64,000 bases of DNA from Ruminococcus sp. AM22-13 (GTDB lineage: Bacteria; Bacillota; Clostridia; Lachnospirales; Lachnospiraceae): assembly GCF_003471165.1 (NCBI RefSeq), contig NZ_QRIL01000014.1, forward strand, positions 1-64,000, in the 5' to 3' direction. The notes beneath the pieces were generated by a model. The model ran no database searches and had not been told where the DNA came from. It was given only the letters and a program-made list of their open reading frames with translations. Below are positions 50,177 through 58,396 of this stretch, piece by piece (the stretch's first letter is position 1; each line of letters begins with the position of its first letter). Made by a program: the position numbers and the translations under genes.

Positions 50177-51570
50177 TGGCAGATGCAAAGATGTTAAAGA
50201 AAGTTCCTGTAAGAGAGCAGGATCCGAAGGTACGTGCAACAAATTTTGAAGAAGTTTGTCTTGGATACAATCAGGAAGAAGCAATGGAAGAAGCACAGAG
50301 ATGCTTAGGCTGCAAGAAACCGAAATGTGTAGAAGGCTGCCCTGTATCCATCAACATTCCTGGATTTATTGAACAGATCAAAGAAGGCAAGATTGAGGAA
50401 GCGTATAAAGTAATCGGATTATCTTCCGCACTTCCGGCTATCTGCGGACGTGTATGTCCTCAGGAATCACAGTGCGAAGGTAAATGTATCCGTGGCGTTA
50501 AAGGTGAAGCCGTTTCTATCGGTAAACTGGAGAGATTTGTCGCTGACTATGCCCTGGAACATGACATCAAACCGGCAGGAGCAGAAGTTAAGAACGGACA
50601 TAAAGTTGCAGTTATCGGCTCTGGTCCTTCCGGACTTACCTGTGCAGGTGACCTTGCGAAAGCAGGATATGATGTAACTGTATTCGAAGCTCTTCATGAA
50701 CTTGGCGGTGTTCTTGTTTACGGTATTCCGGAATTCCGTCTTCCGAAACAGAAAGTTGTTAAGAAAGAGATTGAGAAAGTTAAAGAATTAGGTGTTAAAT
50801 TTGAGACTAACGTAGTAATCGGTAAATCCACAACAATCGATCAGCTGATCGAGGATGAAGGATTTGAAGCTGTATTTATCGGATCAGGTGCAGGTCTTCC
50901 AATGTTTATGGGCATCCCGGGAGAGAATGCAAGTGGTGTATTCTCTGCTAACGAGTACCTTACAAGAAGCAACCTGATGAAAGCTTTCGATGAGTCTTAT
51001 GATACACCGATCGCAGCCGGCAAGAAAGTTGCAGTTGTAGGTGGCGGTAACGTTGCTATGGATGCTGCAAGAACAGCTTTAAGACTTGGCGCTGAAGTAC
51101 ATATCGTATACAGAAGAAGTGAAGCAGAGCTTCCTGCACGAGCAGAAGAAGTTCATCACGCTAAAGAAGAAGGAATCATCTTTGATCTTCTTACTAACCC
51201 GAAGGAAATCCTTGTTGATGAAAATGGTCATGTAAAAGGTATGAAGGTTGTTAAGATGGAACTTGGTGAGCCGGATGCTTCAGGAAGAAGACGCCCGGTT
51301 GAGATTCCAGGATCTGAATATGACATGGATGTAGATACAGTTATCATGTCCCTTGGTACTTCACCAAACCCACTGATCTCTTCCACAACAAAAGGTCTTG
51401 AGATCAACAAGAGAAGATGTATCGTCGCCGAAGAAGAAACAGGTAAGACATCCAAAGACGGCGTATATGCCGGTGGTGATGCTGTTACAGGTGCAGCTAC
51501 AGTTATCCTTGCTATGGGTGCAGGTAAAGCTGGTGCCAGAGGTATCGACGAATATCTTAAAAATAAATAA
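50176..51570 (+). CDS. nfnB: NfnB/GltA-like NADPH-dependent oxidoreductase subunit
   Basis: The 464-residue protein has an N-terminal 4Fe-4S region (about 40-110: CLGCKKPKCVEGCPVSINIP, CGRVCPQESQCEGKC), an FAD motif (VAVIGSGPSGLTCAGDLAKAG, about 145) and an NADP motif (VAVVGGGNVAMDAARTAL, about 290). It resembles the small subunit of glutamate synthase; no large glutamate synthase subunit is present nearby, and NfnA precedes it, so NfnB is the better call. The complex maintains NADPH and ferredoxin pools in anaerobes. A hairpin terminator ends the pair. Confidence 0.92.
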   Translation: MADAKMLKKVPVREQDPKVRATNFEEVCLGYNQEEAMEEAQRCLGCKKPKCVEGCPVSINIPGFIEQIKEGKIEEAYKVIGLSSALPAICGRVCPQESQCEGKCIRGVKGEAVSIGKLERFVADYALEHDIKPAGAEVKNGHKVAVIGSGPSGLTCAGDLAKAGYDVTVFEALHELGGVLVYGIPEFRLPKQKVVKKEIEKVKELGVKFETNVVIGKSTTIDQLIEDEGFEAVFIGSGAGLPMFMGIPGENASGVFSANEYLTRSNLMKAFDESYDTPIAAGKKVAVVGGGNVAMDAARTALRLGAEVHIVYRRSEAELPARAEEVHHAKEEGIIFDLLTNPKEILVDENGHVKGMKVVKMELGEPDASGRRRPVEIPGSEYDMDVDTVIMSLGTSPNPLISSTTKGLEINKRRCIVAEEETGKTSKDGVYAGGDAVTGAATVILAMGAGKAGARGIDEYLKNK

Positions 51571-51610
51571 TTGAGAATTTATTAAGAAATTCTCTTGAAT
51601 GTCCAAACGC

Positions 51611-51650
51611 AGGGCTCTCTGGCTGGTTTTTCAGTCAGGGGGCTTTTTGG
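51611..51650 (+). terminator. Terminator of nfnAB
   Basis: GGGCTCTCTGGCTG pairs with CAGTCAGGGGGCT with several G-U pairs, followed by TTTTTGG. Confidence 0.7.
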
Positions 51651-51679
51651 TTGTAAACTATCTTTAAATGTGCTATAAT
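51651..51679 (+). promoter_or_regulatory. SigA-type promoter of uppP
   Basis: TTGTAA and TATAAT with a 17-base spacer. The transcript would have a leader of about 200 bases containing a decayed MITE. Confidence 0.6.
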
Positions 51680-51700
51680 AAATATAATTGTCGGGAAAGA

Positions 51701-51780
51701 GTTACTGTTTATTTATGCATGTAGTAGCAAAAGACATACAGTATAAATCAGTTGCTGAGAACGGGATAAGCAGCAATGAA
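51701..51780. repeat. Decayed MITE copy in the uppP leader
   Basis: GTTACTGTTTATT at the left and GTTGCTGAGAACGGGATAAG at the right resemble the ends of the 23183 copy. The core is lost and no duplication is clear. Confidence 0.45.
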
Positions 51781-51888
51781 CAAACTAATCGATGAATAAT
51801 TAGTGTATCTTCGTATTTGGTGTAAGGAACAGTGTATCTGCGAAATGATGTACTAAGGAACATCGGGAAACGGAAAAAGGATCAGTTT

Positions 51889-52767
51889 ATGATAGTTGTA
51901 TATTTAATTTTGCTGGCTGTTATTCAGGCAGTGGTGGAATTTCTTCCTGTCAGCAGTATGGGACATCTGTGCGCACTGGAACAGCTTATGGGAATAAATC
52001 ATGGAACAGGCTTGCTGCTGGAAGCGATACTCCATCTGGGGACTGCTGCTGCAATTATATTTTTGTTTCGGAAAGATTTAAAGAAGATAGCTCTGGAACT
52101 TTTGGGAATGTTTATGGATCTTATCGGGAATCTGAATATTTATATCTATAACAAAAGAACCGGTAAGAATCTGAATTATGCAAGAATCGTGACGGGAACA
52201 TATCGGAAATTAGGGGCACTTCTTGTTATTTCAATGATTCCAACAGCACTTCTGGGATTCACAGGAAGGAGACTGGCGCTTTTGGCGGCTGATTCGCCAA
52301 TCGTTCCGGGAATTGGATTTTTACTTACGGGAGTACTGCTTCTGGTAACTGATCTGAATAAGTCCGGTGGAAAAAAAGGTCCGAAAGAGGCTTCTTATGA
52401 CAGCGCCATGTGGATTGGTATCTGTCAGGGACTTGCGGTTTTTCCGGGCATTTCAAGAATGGGACTTACATTATGCGCTGCACTTTTATGTGGATATAAT
52501 CGTAAATTTGCGGTGCGTTTTTCAGTGTTTATGAACCTTCCTGCAATCGTAGGCGCTTTTTTTACTGAGATAGGAAATTTCGGTGCTTCTGAGATGACAG
52601 TTGGACTTGGTTTTGCGTATGTATTTGCAATGGTTATTGCAGGATTTGTGGGCTGTCTTGTGATACGAAGTACGGTTGCGATGGCTCAGAATATGAAACT
52701 GCGTTATTTTGCATATTATTCATTTGCGGTCGGTATTATTACACTGGCATTGAATTTTGTTCTATAA
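51889..52767 (+). CDS. uppP: Undecaprenyl-diphosphatase UppP (BacA family), divergent
   Basis: The 292-residue membrane protein recycles undecaprenyl pyrophosphate for cell-wall synthesis. It has seven or eight hydrophobic segments. Family motifs are EFLPVSSMGHL and GICQGLAVFPGISRMGLTL. Most homologues read EFLPISSTGHL and PGTSRSG; here Met replaces Thr and Ser next to the active site, while the key Glu, Ser and Arg remain. ATG 51889 has AAAAGGAT upstream; a longer frame from 51832 is less likely. Activity is probable but should be tested given the changes. Confidence 0.85.
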   Translation: MIVVYLILLAVIQAVVEFLPVSSMGHLCALEQLMGINHGTGLLLEAILHLGTAAAIIFLFRKDLKKIALELLGMFMDLIGNLNIYIYNKRTGKNLNYARIVTGTYRKLGALLVISMIPTALLGFTGRRLALLAADSPIVPGIGFLLTGVLLLVTDLNKSGGKKGPKEASYDSAMWIGICQGLAVFPGISRMGLTLCAALLCGYNRKFAVRFSVFMNLPAIVGAFFTEIGNFGASEMTVGLGFAYVFAMVIAGFVGCLVIRSTVAMAQNMKLRYFAYYSFAVGIITLALNFVL

Positions 52768-52896
52768 GGGCCAGTATACTAATAAGGTGATTTCTAGGAT
52801 ATGAGGCCGGGAGTATCGGAGGTTTCAGGTATGTACGGCAAACGAAGGAATTATTCGTGAGAGATATAAAAGAGAATTAAGGAGGGAAGCCTTATA

Positions 52897-55632
52897 ATGG
52901 CAGCATCAAAGAGTAAGAATACCGGACGTTCGGGGAAAGGTACAAAAAATACAAGGAATGCGAAAAAGCCGACGGCTATGGAGCAGGAAGTAGGTAAATT
53001 TCAGACAGAGATTATAATATTTGTGATCCTGGCAGCATGCGTGATTCTGATGGCAAGCAATTTTGGCGTGGGAGGTTTTGTAGGAGATGCGATCAGTAAC
53101 TTCTGTTTTGGACTGATGGGCCTGATGGCATATTTATTTCCAATCGTGTTCTTTTTAGAAGCGGCTTTTATTCTGATCAACAGGACGAATCGTCTGGCAT
53201 ATAAGAAACTTGCGGCAGCATTTGTAATGTTTTTATTTATGTGCGGAGCTGCACAGCTTCTTACGGATGGCTATATGAAAAGCACGACTTTGCTGGATTA
53301 CTTTTCATTAAGCGCGGATTATAAAACTGGAGGCGGACTGATTGGTGGAGCAATCTGTATTTCAATCACATCTGCATTTGGTACGATTGGTGGTTATGTT
53401 ATCATTATTCTGGCGTTTGTTGTCTGCATGATCATTATTACACAGCGTTCGCTGCTGGATTTTATAACTATGATCGTTATAAAGATATGTGATTTTGTAA
53501 AAGAGGGACATACACGATATGTTCAGGGACAGCCTGAGCGTGCGATGCGCAGGGAGGAGCGTGCCCGTGAACGCCAGCTTATGCGTGAAGAAAGACGTGA
53601 AGAACGAATCCGCAGACTGGAAGAGGAGATCGGAGATGATGAGATTTCAGATGATGATTTCCTTCTTGATCCGGCTGAAGCGAAAAAAATGAAAAAAGGT
53701 GGATTTCTTGAAGGTACCAAACTGACAGGATATCCGGAGGAGAAACCGAAGAAAAAGAAAAAAAGAATCAGTGAAGAAGAAAAGACGGTATCAAGAGCAT
53801 CGGAAATGTCAGCAGAAGATGCAGGTACTGATACAGCTCATGAGAATATAAATCAGGAGCAGGATGAAACTGCGACAAAATATATGAGTTCCCCGATGAA
53901 TTTTGAAATTCACAGAGCTGATACTACATCAGATATATACGAAAATGAGAATATTCCTCAGGAAGAAGATTTATTTGCTGAGAAAGAAGAGGCTTACGCA
54001 GACACTGTTTCCAGGTCTTCTGAACAAGCGAAAGTGCCGGAGGATGTGCCCCCTTTTCAGGAGGAGAAGGCACCACGGCAGCCTTCGAGGAACCCTAAAT
54101 CTTCTCAGAAAGAGATCCAGAGCGGAATTGTAAATATTCAGCATGAGATTATCCAGCAGGAAGAAGCCGTAAAAAAAGAATACAAATTTCCTACATTAAA
54201 TCTTCTTAAAAAAGGAAGCAATAAATCACAGGGAGATTCTGATGCATATCTGCGTAAAACAGCACAGAAGCTTCAGGAAGTATTACATAACTTCGGAGTA
54301 AATGTGACAGTGATGAATGTAAGCTGCGGCCCTACGGTTACCCGCTATGAGCTCCAGCCGGAGATGGGAGTGAAGGTCAGCAAGATCGTTGGTCTTGCAG
54401 ATGACATCAAGCTTAACCTTGCAACTCCTGATATCCGTATTGAGGCACCGATTCCGGGAAAGGCAGCAGTAGGAATTGAGGTTCCGAATAAAGAGAACAG
54501 TACGGTTATGCTCAGAGATCTGCTTCAGTCAGAAGAATTCCAGAAAGCGAAATCCAAGCTATCTTTTGCTGTAGGTAAGGATATTGCAGGAAAGACAGTT
54601 GTAACGGATATTGCGAAGATGCCGCATCTTCTGATCGCCGGTGCAACAGGTTCCGGTAAATCCGTATGTATCAATACTTTGATCATCAGTATTTTATATA
54701 AAGCGAAACCTGAAGAAGTAAAGCTTATTATGATTGACCCTAAAGTAGTAGAACTTAGTGTTTATAATGGAATTCCGCACCTGTTTATTCCGGTCGTAAC
54801 AGATCCGAAAAAAGCGGCAGGAGCTTTAAACTGGGCGGTACAGGAGATGACAAATCGTTACAATACTTTCGCAGAGTATGGTGTGCGTAATCTGGATGAA
54901 TATAACAGAAAAGCAGAACAGATCAAGGAGGCAGGAGCGGAAGAAGAACCGGTGAAGATGCCTCAGATCGTAATCATTGTGGACGAGCTTGCAGACCTTA
55001 TGATGGTTGCACCGGGTGAGGTGGAAGATGCGATCTGCCGTCTGGCTCAGCTTGCGCGTGCTGCCGGTATTCATCTGATCATTGCGACACAGAGACCATC
55101 TGTAAACGTTATTACCGGTCTGATCAAGGCGAACATGCCTTCTCGAATTGCTTTTTCTGTATCCTCTGGTGTCGATTCCAGAACAATCCTGGATATGAAT
55201 GGGGCAGAGAAACTTCTTGGAAAAGGTGATATGCTCTTTTATCCGCAGGGATATCAGAAACCGGCGAGACTTCAGGGAGCGTTTGTTTCTGATGATGAAG
55301 TCAGTGCGGTGGTTGAGTTTCTTGCAGATAAGAATCCGGGAGTACAATATAACCAGCAGATTGAGCAGCAGGTGAACTCTCCTGTAACAGCAGCAGGAAT
55401 GTCTGGTGATGACAGGGATGTACATTTCGAGGAAGCTGGTAAGTTTATCATTGAAAAAGAGAAAGCTTCCATTGGCATGCTTCAGAGAATGTTTAAAATT
55501 GGCTTTAATCGTGCTGCCAGAATTATGGATCAGCTTTGCGATGCAGGTGTAGTTGGTCCGGAAGAAGGGACTAAACCGAGAAAAGTTCTTATGTCTATGG
55601 AAGAATTTCAGAATTATCTTGAGAACCAGTAA
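52897..55632 (+). CDS. ftsK: DNA translocase FtsK/SpoIIIE
   Basis: The 911-residue translocase pumps chromosomal DNA through division or sporulation septa. Four membrane helices lie at about 38-175. A long charged linker (about 190-420) is rich in Glu, Lys and Arg. The motor domain (about 425-850) has Walker A GATGSGKSVC at about 580 and Walker B VIIVDELADLM at about 690, and the LAQLARAAGIHLI segment. A winged-helix gamma domain ends the protein (IGMLQRMFKIGFNRAARIM, about 855-911), which reads KOPS/SRS-like signals. AAGGAGGG precedes the ATG. The next gene starts 13 bases later. Confidence 0.95.
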   Translation: MAASKSKNTGRSGKGTKNTRNAKKPTAMEQEVGKFQTEIIIFVILAACVILMASNFGVGGFVGDAISNFCFGLMGLMAYLFPIVFFLEAAFILINRTNRLAYKKLAAAFVMFLFMCGAAQLLTDGYMKSTTLLDYFSLSADYKTGGGLIGGAICISITSAFGTIGGYVIIILAFVVCMIIITQRSLLDFITMIVIKICDFVKEGHTRYVQGQPERAMRREERARERQLMREERREERIRRLEEEIGDDEISDDDFLLDPAEAKKMKKGGFLEGTKLTGYPEEKPKKKKKRISEEEKTVSRASEMSAEDAGTDTAHENINQEQDETATKYMSSPMNFEIHRADTTSDIYENENIPQEEDLFAEKEEAYADTVSRSSEQAKVPEDVPPFQEEKAPRQPSRNPKSSQKEIQSGIVNIQHEIIQQEEAVKKEYKFPTLNLLKKGSNKSQGDSDAYLRKTAQKLQEVLHNFGVNVTVMNVSCGPTVTRYELQPEMGVKVSKIVGLADDIKLNLATPDIRIEAPIPGKAAVGIEVPNKENSTVMLRDLLQSEEFQKAKSKLSFAVGKDIAGKTVVTDIAKMPHLLIAGATGSGKSVCINTLIISILYKAKPEEVKLIMIDPKVVELSVYNGIPHLFIPVVTDPKKAAGALNWAVQEMTNRYNTFAEYGVRNLDEYNRKAEQIKEAGAEEEPVKMPQIVIIVDELADLMMVAPGEVEDAICRLAQLARAAGIHLIIATQRPSVNVITGLIKANMPSRIAFSVSSGVDSRTILDMNGAEKLLGKGDMLFYPQGYQKPARLQGAFVSDDEVSAVVEFLADKNPGVQYNQQIEQQVNSPVTAAGMSGDDRDVHFEEAGKFIIEKEKASIGMLQRMFKIGFNRAARIMDQLCDAGVVGPEEGTKPRKVLMSMEEFQNYLENQ

Positions 55633-55645
55633 GTGAGGACTGCCT

Positions 55646-56746
55646 ATGAAATGTCCGAAATGTCACAAAGAAGTGGAGAAGGGGTCTTTGTATTGCCCGT
55701 ATTGTCTTGCAGAGATACCTTGGGTAAAAGAGTTTGATTCTGTAGAAACACTTATGAAGAAAGAACAGCAGAATCGTCCGCCACAGAAGAAATCCAAGTT
55801 TAAATATTTTAATAAATTAAAAAAATGGAAGAGAAAAAAACGATATATCAGACATATCAGTAAAAAACAGCTGATATGTCTTGTGGCATTTGCGGCAATA
55901 TTGCTGGGGGCACTGTGTTATCGGCAGTTACATTCTTTTTCGGCTTTGTATTCCGGCGCAAAGAGGCAGTATGAACAGCAGAATTATGAAAGGGCATTAA
56001 AGATTGCGGAAGATGCCCTTGATTTGAAACCGGAAAGTGAGGCTGCAAATCTCTTGTTGGCGAAGAGTATGGAGAAGCTGGGAGACAGGAAATCAGCAAT
56101 TCTTGTTTTGAAACCTTTTATACGTAATAAAACTGCCGGAGTGTCATTATACAGGGAATATGTGGAGTTTCTTGTACAGAACGGAAATACTGAGGAAGTA
56201 AGAAATGTACTGAAACATGCAAGTAAGGAAGTTCAGGATAAATGCAGTGATTATATCTGCGAAACTCCTGTGTCAAATCCTGCGTCGGGTACTTATGCAT
56301 CGGTACAGACTCTGGAATTGAGGGCAGATCATGCCCGGATTTATTATACTCTGGATGGAAGTGTACCTACAAAAGACAGTGCGTTGTATACAGAGCCGAT
56401 TACTTTGAGAGAGGGAACGACAGAAGTTAAAGCGATTGGTGTGAATGATAAAGGCATTGAGAGTGATATGATCTACAGAAAATATGTGATTGTTCTGAAG
56501 ACACCAGATGCACCAGAGGTAACACCAAAGTCCGGCGATTATGATAAGAAAACCAAAATAAAAGTGACTGTGCCGGATGGATGTAAGGCATATTACGCGT
56601 TTGATTCTCAGCCGGATATTAACAGTACACTTTATGAACAGCCAATATCCATGCCTGTTGGATATCATAAATTAAATGTGATTCTTGTAGCTGCCAATGG
56701 TAAGGTCAGTAAGGTGACTACGATGGAGTATTATCTGCAATATTAG
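55646..56746 (+). CDS. Zinc-ribbon, TPR and chitobiase-like repeat membrane protein
   Basis: The 366-residue protein combines an N-terminal zinc ribbon (CPKC at 3-6, CPYC at 17-20), a basic stretch, one membrane helix (about 72-92, LICLVAFAAILLGALCY), TPR-like helices (about 100-195: RALKIAEDALDLKPESEAAN) and two CHB_HEX_C_1-type beta domains (about 205-365: TLELRADHARIYYTLDGS; TKIKVTVPDGCKAYYAFDS). The design, cytoplasmic Zn domain to external beta domains, suggests envelope assembly or sensing. It follows ftsK by 13 bases and is probably co-transcribed. No specific function is known to me. Confidence 0.72.
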   Translation: MKCPKCHKEVEKGSLYCPYCLAEIPWVKEFDSVETLMKKEQQNRPPQKKSKFKYFNKLKKWKRKKRYIRHISKKQLICLVAFAAILLGALCYRQLHSFSALYSGAKRQYEQQNYERALKIAEDALDLKPESEAANLLLAKSMEKLGDRKSAILVLKPFIRNKTAGVSLYREYVEFLVQNGNTEEVRNVLKHASKEVQDKCSDYICETPVSNPASGTYASVQTLELRADHARIYYTLDGSVPTKDSALYTEPITLREGTTEVKAIGVNDKGIESDMIYRKYVIVLKTPDAPEVTPKSGDYDKKTKIKVTVPDGCKAYYAFDSQPDINSTLYEQPISMPVGYHKLNVILVAANGKVSKVTTMEYYLQY

Positions 56747-56776
56747 TGGCTGTTTATTTGGGATTAGAATATATCG

Positions 56777-56819
56777 GATTACTGTTCGCAGGCAATATCC
56801 CGCGAAGTGGACAGTAACT
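56777..56819. repeat. Internally deleted MITE, 43 bp
   Basis: GATTACTGTTCGC, then AATATCCCGCGAAGTG, then GGACAGTAAC. It keeps the two ends and one core module only. No target duplication is seen. Confidence 0.6.
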
Positions 56820-56853
56820 TTGTTGACACATTAGAAATAAGGAAGATTAAATA

Positions 56854-57333
56854 ATGGAAATCCGTATTATTACAGTTGGAAAGATTAAAGAGAAATATTT
56901 ATCTGATGGAATTGCAGAATATGCGAAACGACTCAGCAGATACTGTAAACTGACTTTTTGTCAGGTAGCCGATGAGAAAACACCTGATAAGGCATCGGAA
57001 GCATTAAATATACAGATCAAAGATACAGAGGGAGAGCGTCTGATGAAGCATATCCGGGAACAGGATTATGTGATCGCGCTGGCGATTGATGGAAAAATGC
57101 TGGATTCGGTAGAGCTTTCTGAAAAGATTGAAAAACTGGGGGTTTCTGGTATCAGCTCCATTGCTTTTGTAATCGGCGGATCACTGGGATTAAGCGACAG
57201 GGTGTTAAAACGTGCGGATTATAAGCTGAGTTTTTCAAAGATGACATTTCCTCATCAGTTGATGCAGATGATTCTTCTGGAACAGATATACAGAAGTTAC
57301 CGCATCATGAACCATGAGCCATATCACAAATAA
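56854..57333 (+). CDS. rlmH: 23S rRNA (pseudouridine(1915)-N3)-methyltransferase
   Basis: RlmH is a SPOUT-class methyltransferase that methylates pseudouridine 1915 in helix 69 of 23S rRNA. The 159-residue protein has the family start [19 protein letters not shown], then [11 protein letters not shown] (SAM knot) and [20 protein letters not shown], and ends IMNHEPYHK as in nearly all homologues. AAGGAAGATT precedes the ATG. It is flanked by a 43-bp repeat and by a copy of the second repeat family. Identity is secure. Confidence 0.96.
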   Translation: MEIRIITVGKIKEKYLSDGIAEYAKRLSRYCKLTFCQVADEKTPDKASEALNIQIKDTEGERLMKHIREQDYVIALAIDGKMLDSVELSEKIEKLGVSGISSIAFVIGGSLGLSDRVLKRADYKLSFSKMTFPHQLMQMILLEQIYRSYRIMNHEPYHK

Positions 57334-57372
57334 ATGCGGGATTTCTGCGGATGGTGAATATCTGATAGGATA

Positions 57373-57453
57373 TTATAATGATGTTAAGTTCAAAAGTCTT
57401 ATCGTGCAAGCACGAACGACTTTCTGATCTTTTGATCCTGACATCTTATAATA
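57373..57453 (+). repeat. Second dispersed repeat family, copy 3
   Basis: TTCAAAAGTCTTATCGTGCA, a TCGTGCAAGCACGA stem, CGACTTTCTGATCTTTTGAT and CCTGACATC match copies at 23347 and 37001. Inverted outer arms TTATAATGATGT and ACATCTTATAA extend it. Confidence 0.78.
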
Positions 57454-57498
57454 TGAGTGCTGCACAATACGAATATAAAATGAAAGAAGACAAAAGAC

Positions 57499-58035
57499 AT
57501 GAACACAGAAAAATTTGAAGAGTTTATTTCGCAATATCCCATTTTTGAATATCGTTTGCTTGATACAAAGGATATCGGAGTAGAAGAGCGCGTGCGTACG
57601 ATCTGCAGAGAAGAATGTGAGCGTTATGATTCTACCTGGGCCTGTCCGCCGGCAGTGGGTACTTTAGAGGAATGTGAAAAGAAAATAAGAAGTTTTCCAC
57701 AGGCTGTTTTCTTTTCCAGTGTGGCGGAAGTTTCGGATATTATGAATATGGAAGAAATGTTATCTACCAGACATGCGCACGAAGATCTGACCACAGAGGT
57801 GGGAAAATACCTGAACAGGGAAGGATATGAGACATATATCCTTTCGACAGAATCCTGCGATATCTGTGAAAAATGCGCATACAAGGAAGGAAAACCCTGC
57901 AGGCATCCAGAGCGGATGCATCCATGTCTGGAGAGCCATGGCGTGGTAGTAAATGAGATCGTAGAGCGCGAATCTATGGAATATAATCTTGGAGGAAATA
58001 CCATTCTGTGGTTTTCTATGGTTCTGTTTCGTTAA
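57499..58035 (+). CDS. DUF2284 protein (putative metal-binding)
   Basis: The 178-residue cytoplasmic protein has the DUF2284 pattern: ICREECERYDSTWACPP near residue 35, and the Cys cluster CDICEKCAYKEGKPC then RHPERMHPC near residue 120-150. The Cys groups suggest an iron-sulfur or zinc site. Homologues are common in anaerobes, and some are near corrinoid-dependent methyltransferases, but the function is unknown. GTCTTTTGA-type repeat sequence lies just upstream. It is followed by the terminator that precedes yqfC. Confidence 0.85.
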   Translation: MNTEKFEEFISQYPIFEYRLLDTKDIGVEERVRTICREECERYDSTWACPPAVGTLEECEKKIRSFPQAVFFSSVAEVSDIMNMEEMLSTRHAHEDLTTEVGKYLNREGYETYILSTESCDICEKCAYKEGKPCRHPERMHPCLESHGVVVNEIVERESMEYNLGGNTILWFSMVLFR

Positions 58036-58039
58036 ACTG

Positions 58040-58068
58040 GAATTTGTATAATCTCTCCGGCATAGACT
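58040..58068 (+). promoter_or_regulatory. Candidate SigE promoter of yqfC-yqfD
   Basis: GAATTTG (58040-58046) and CATAGACT (58061-58068) are 14 bases apart and match 5 of 7 and 7 of 8 positions of the Bacillus SigE consensus. The start of transcription, near 58075, falls in the loop of the hairpin below. Confidence 0.5.
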
Positions 58069-58095
58069 GATACTAAAAGCCGGAGGGATTTTTTT
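58051..58095 (+). terminator. Terminator hairpin whose 3' arm carries the yqfC Shine-Dalgarno
   Basis: ATCTCTCCGGC (58051-58061) pairs with GCCGGAGGGAT (58079-58089), followed by seven T and then the yqfC ATG. GGAGGG (58082-58087) is the ribosome site and lies in the stem. It terminates the DUF2284 transcript and would mask yqfC in read-through RNA. Confidence 0.82.
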
Positions 58096-58380
58096 ATGGG
58101 AAAATTGGGACGGTGGAAGGAACAGATGGTATCAGCGTTAGAGATTCCTCCTGATCTGGCATATAGTGAAACGATTATTACTATGACTGGTTCAATGGAA
58201 ATTCTCATTGAGAATTATAAGTCTATTTCCAGATATACACCTACAGAAATTGTAGTCCGGTCTCTTCGGGGAAAGGTAAGCATCTGTGGAAAAAATCTGG
58301 AGATTCTCTGGTATACTTCCAGCGCAATGAAGGTGACCGGGAATATCTCAGGTATTTATCCAAAGAAGCAGATGACATAA
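58096..58380 (+). CDS. yqfC: Sporulation protein YqfC
   Basis: The 94-residue protein of the YabP/YqfC family is a small beta-rich protein: LEIPPDLAYSETIITMTGS, IENYKSISRYTPTEIVVRS and ILWYTSSAMKVTGNI. Homologues are made in the mother cell of sporulating Firmicutes; YqfC resembles the spore-coat or engulfment accessory protein YabP. It lies directly before yqfD (16 bases), as in Bacillus. The SigE-like promoter upstream fits that timing. The role in this organism is inferred. Confidence 0.92.
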   Translation: MGKLGRWKEQMVSALEIPPDLAYSETIITMTGSMEILIENYKSISRYTPTEIVVRSLRGKVSICGKNLEILWYTSSAMKVTGNISGIYPKKQMT

Positions 58381-58396
58381 AAATCAGGTGGTGGGA

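Noticed and set aside
50176..51570. Glutamate synthase small subunit
   Set aside because: The motifs fit, but no large subunit gene is present and NfnA precedes it with a one-base overlap, so NfnB is the better name.
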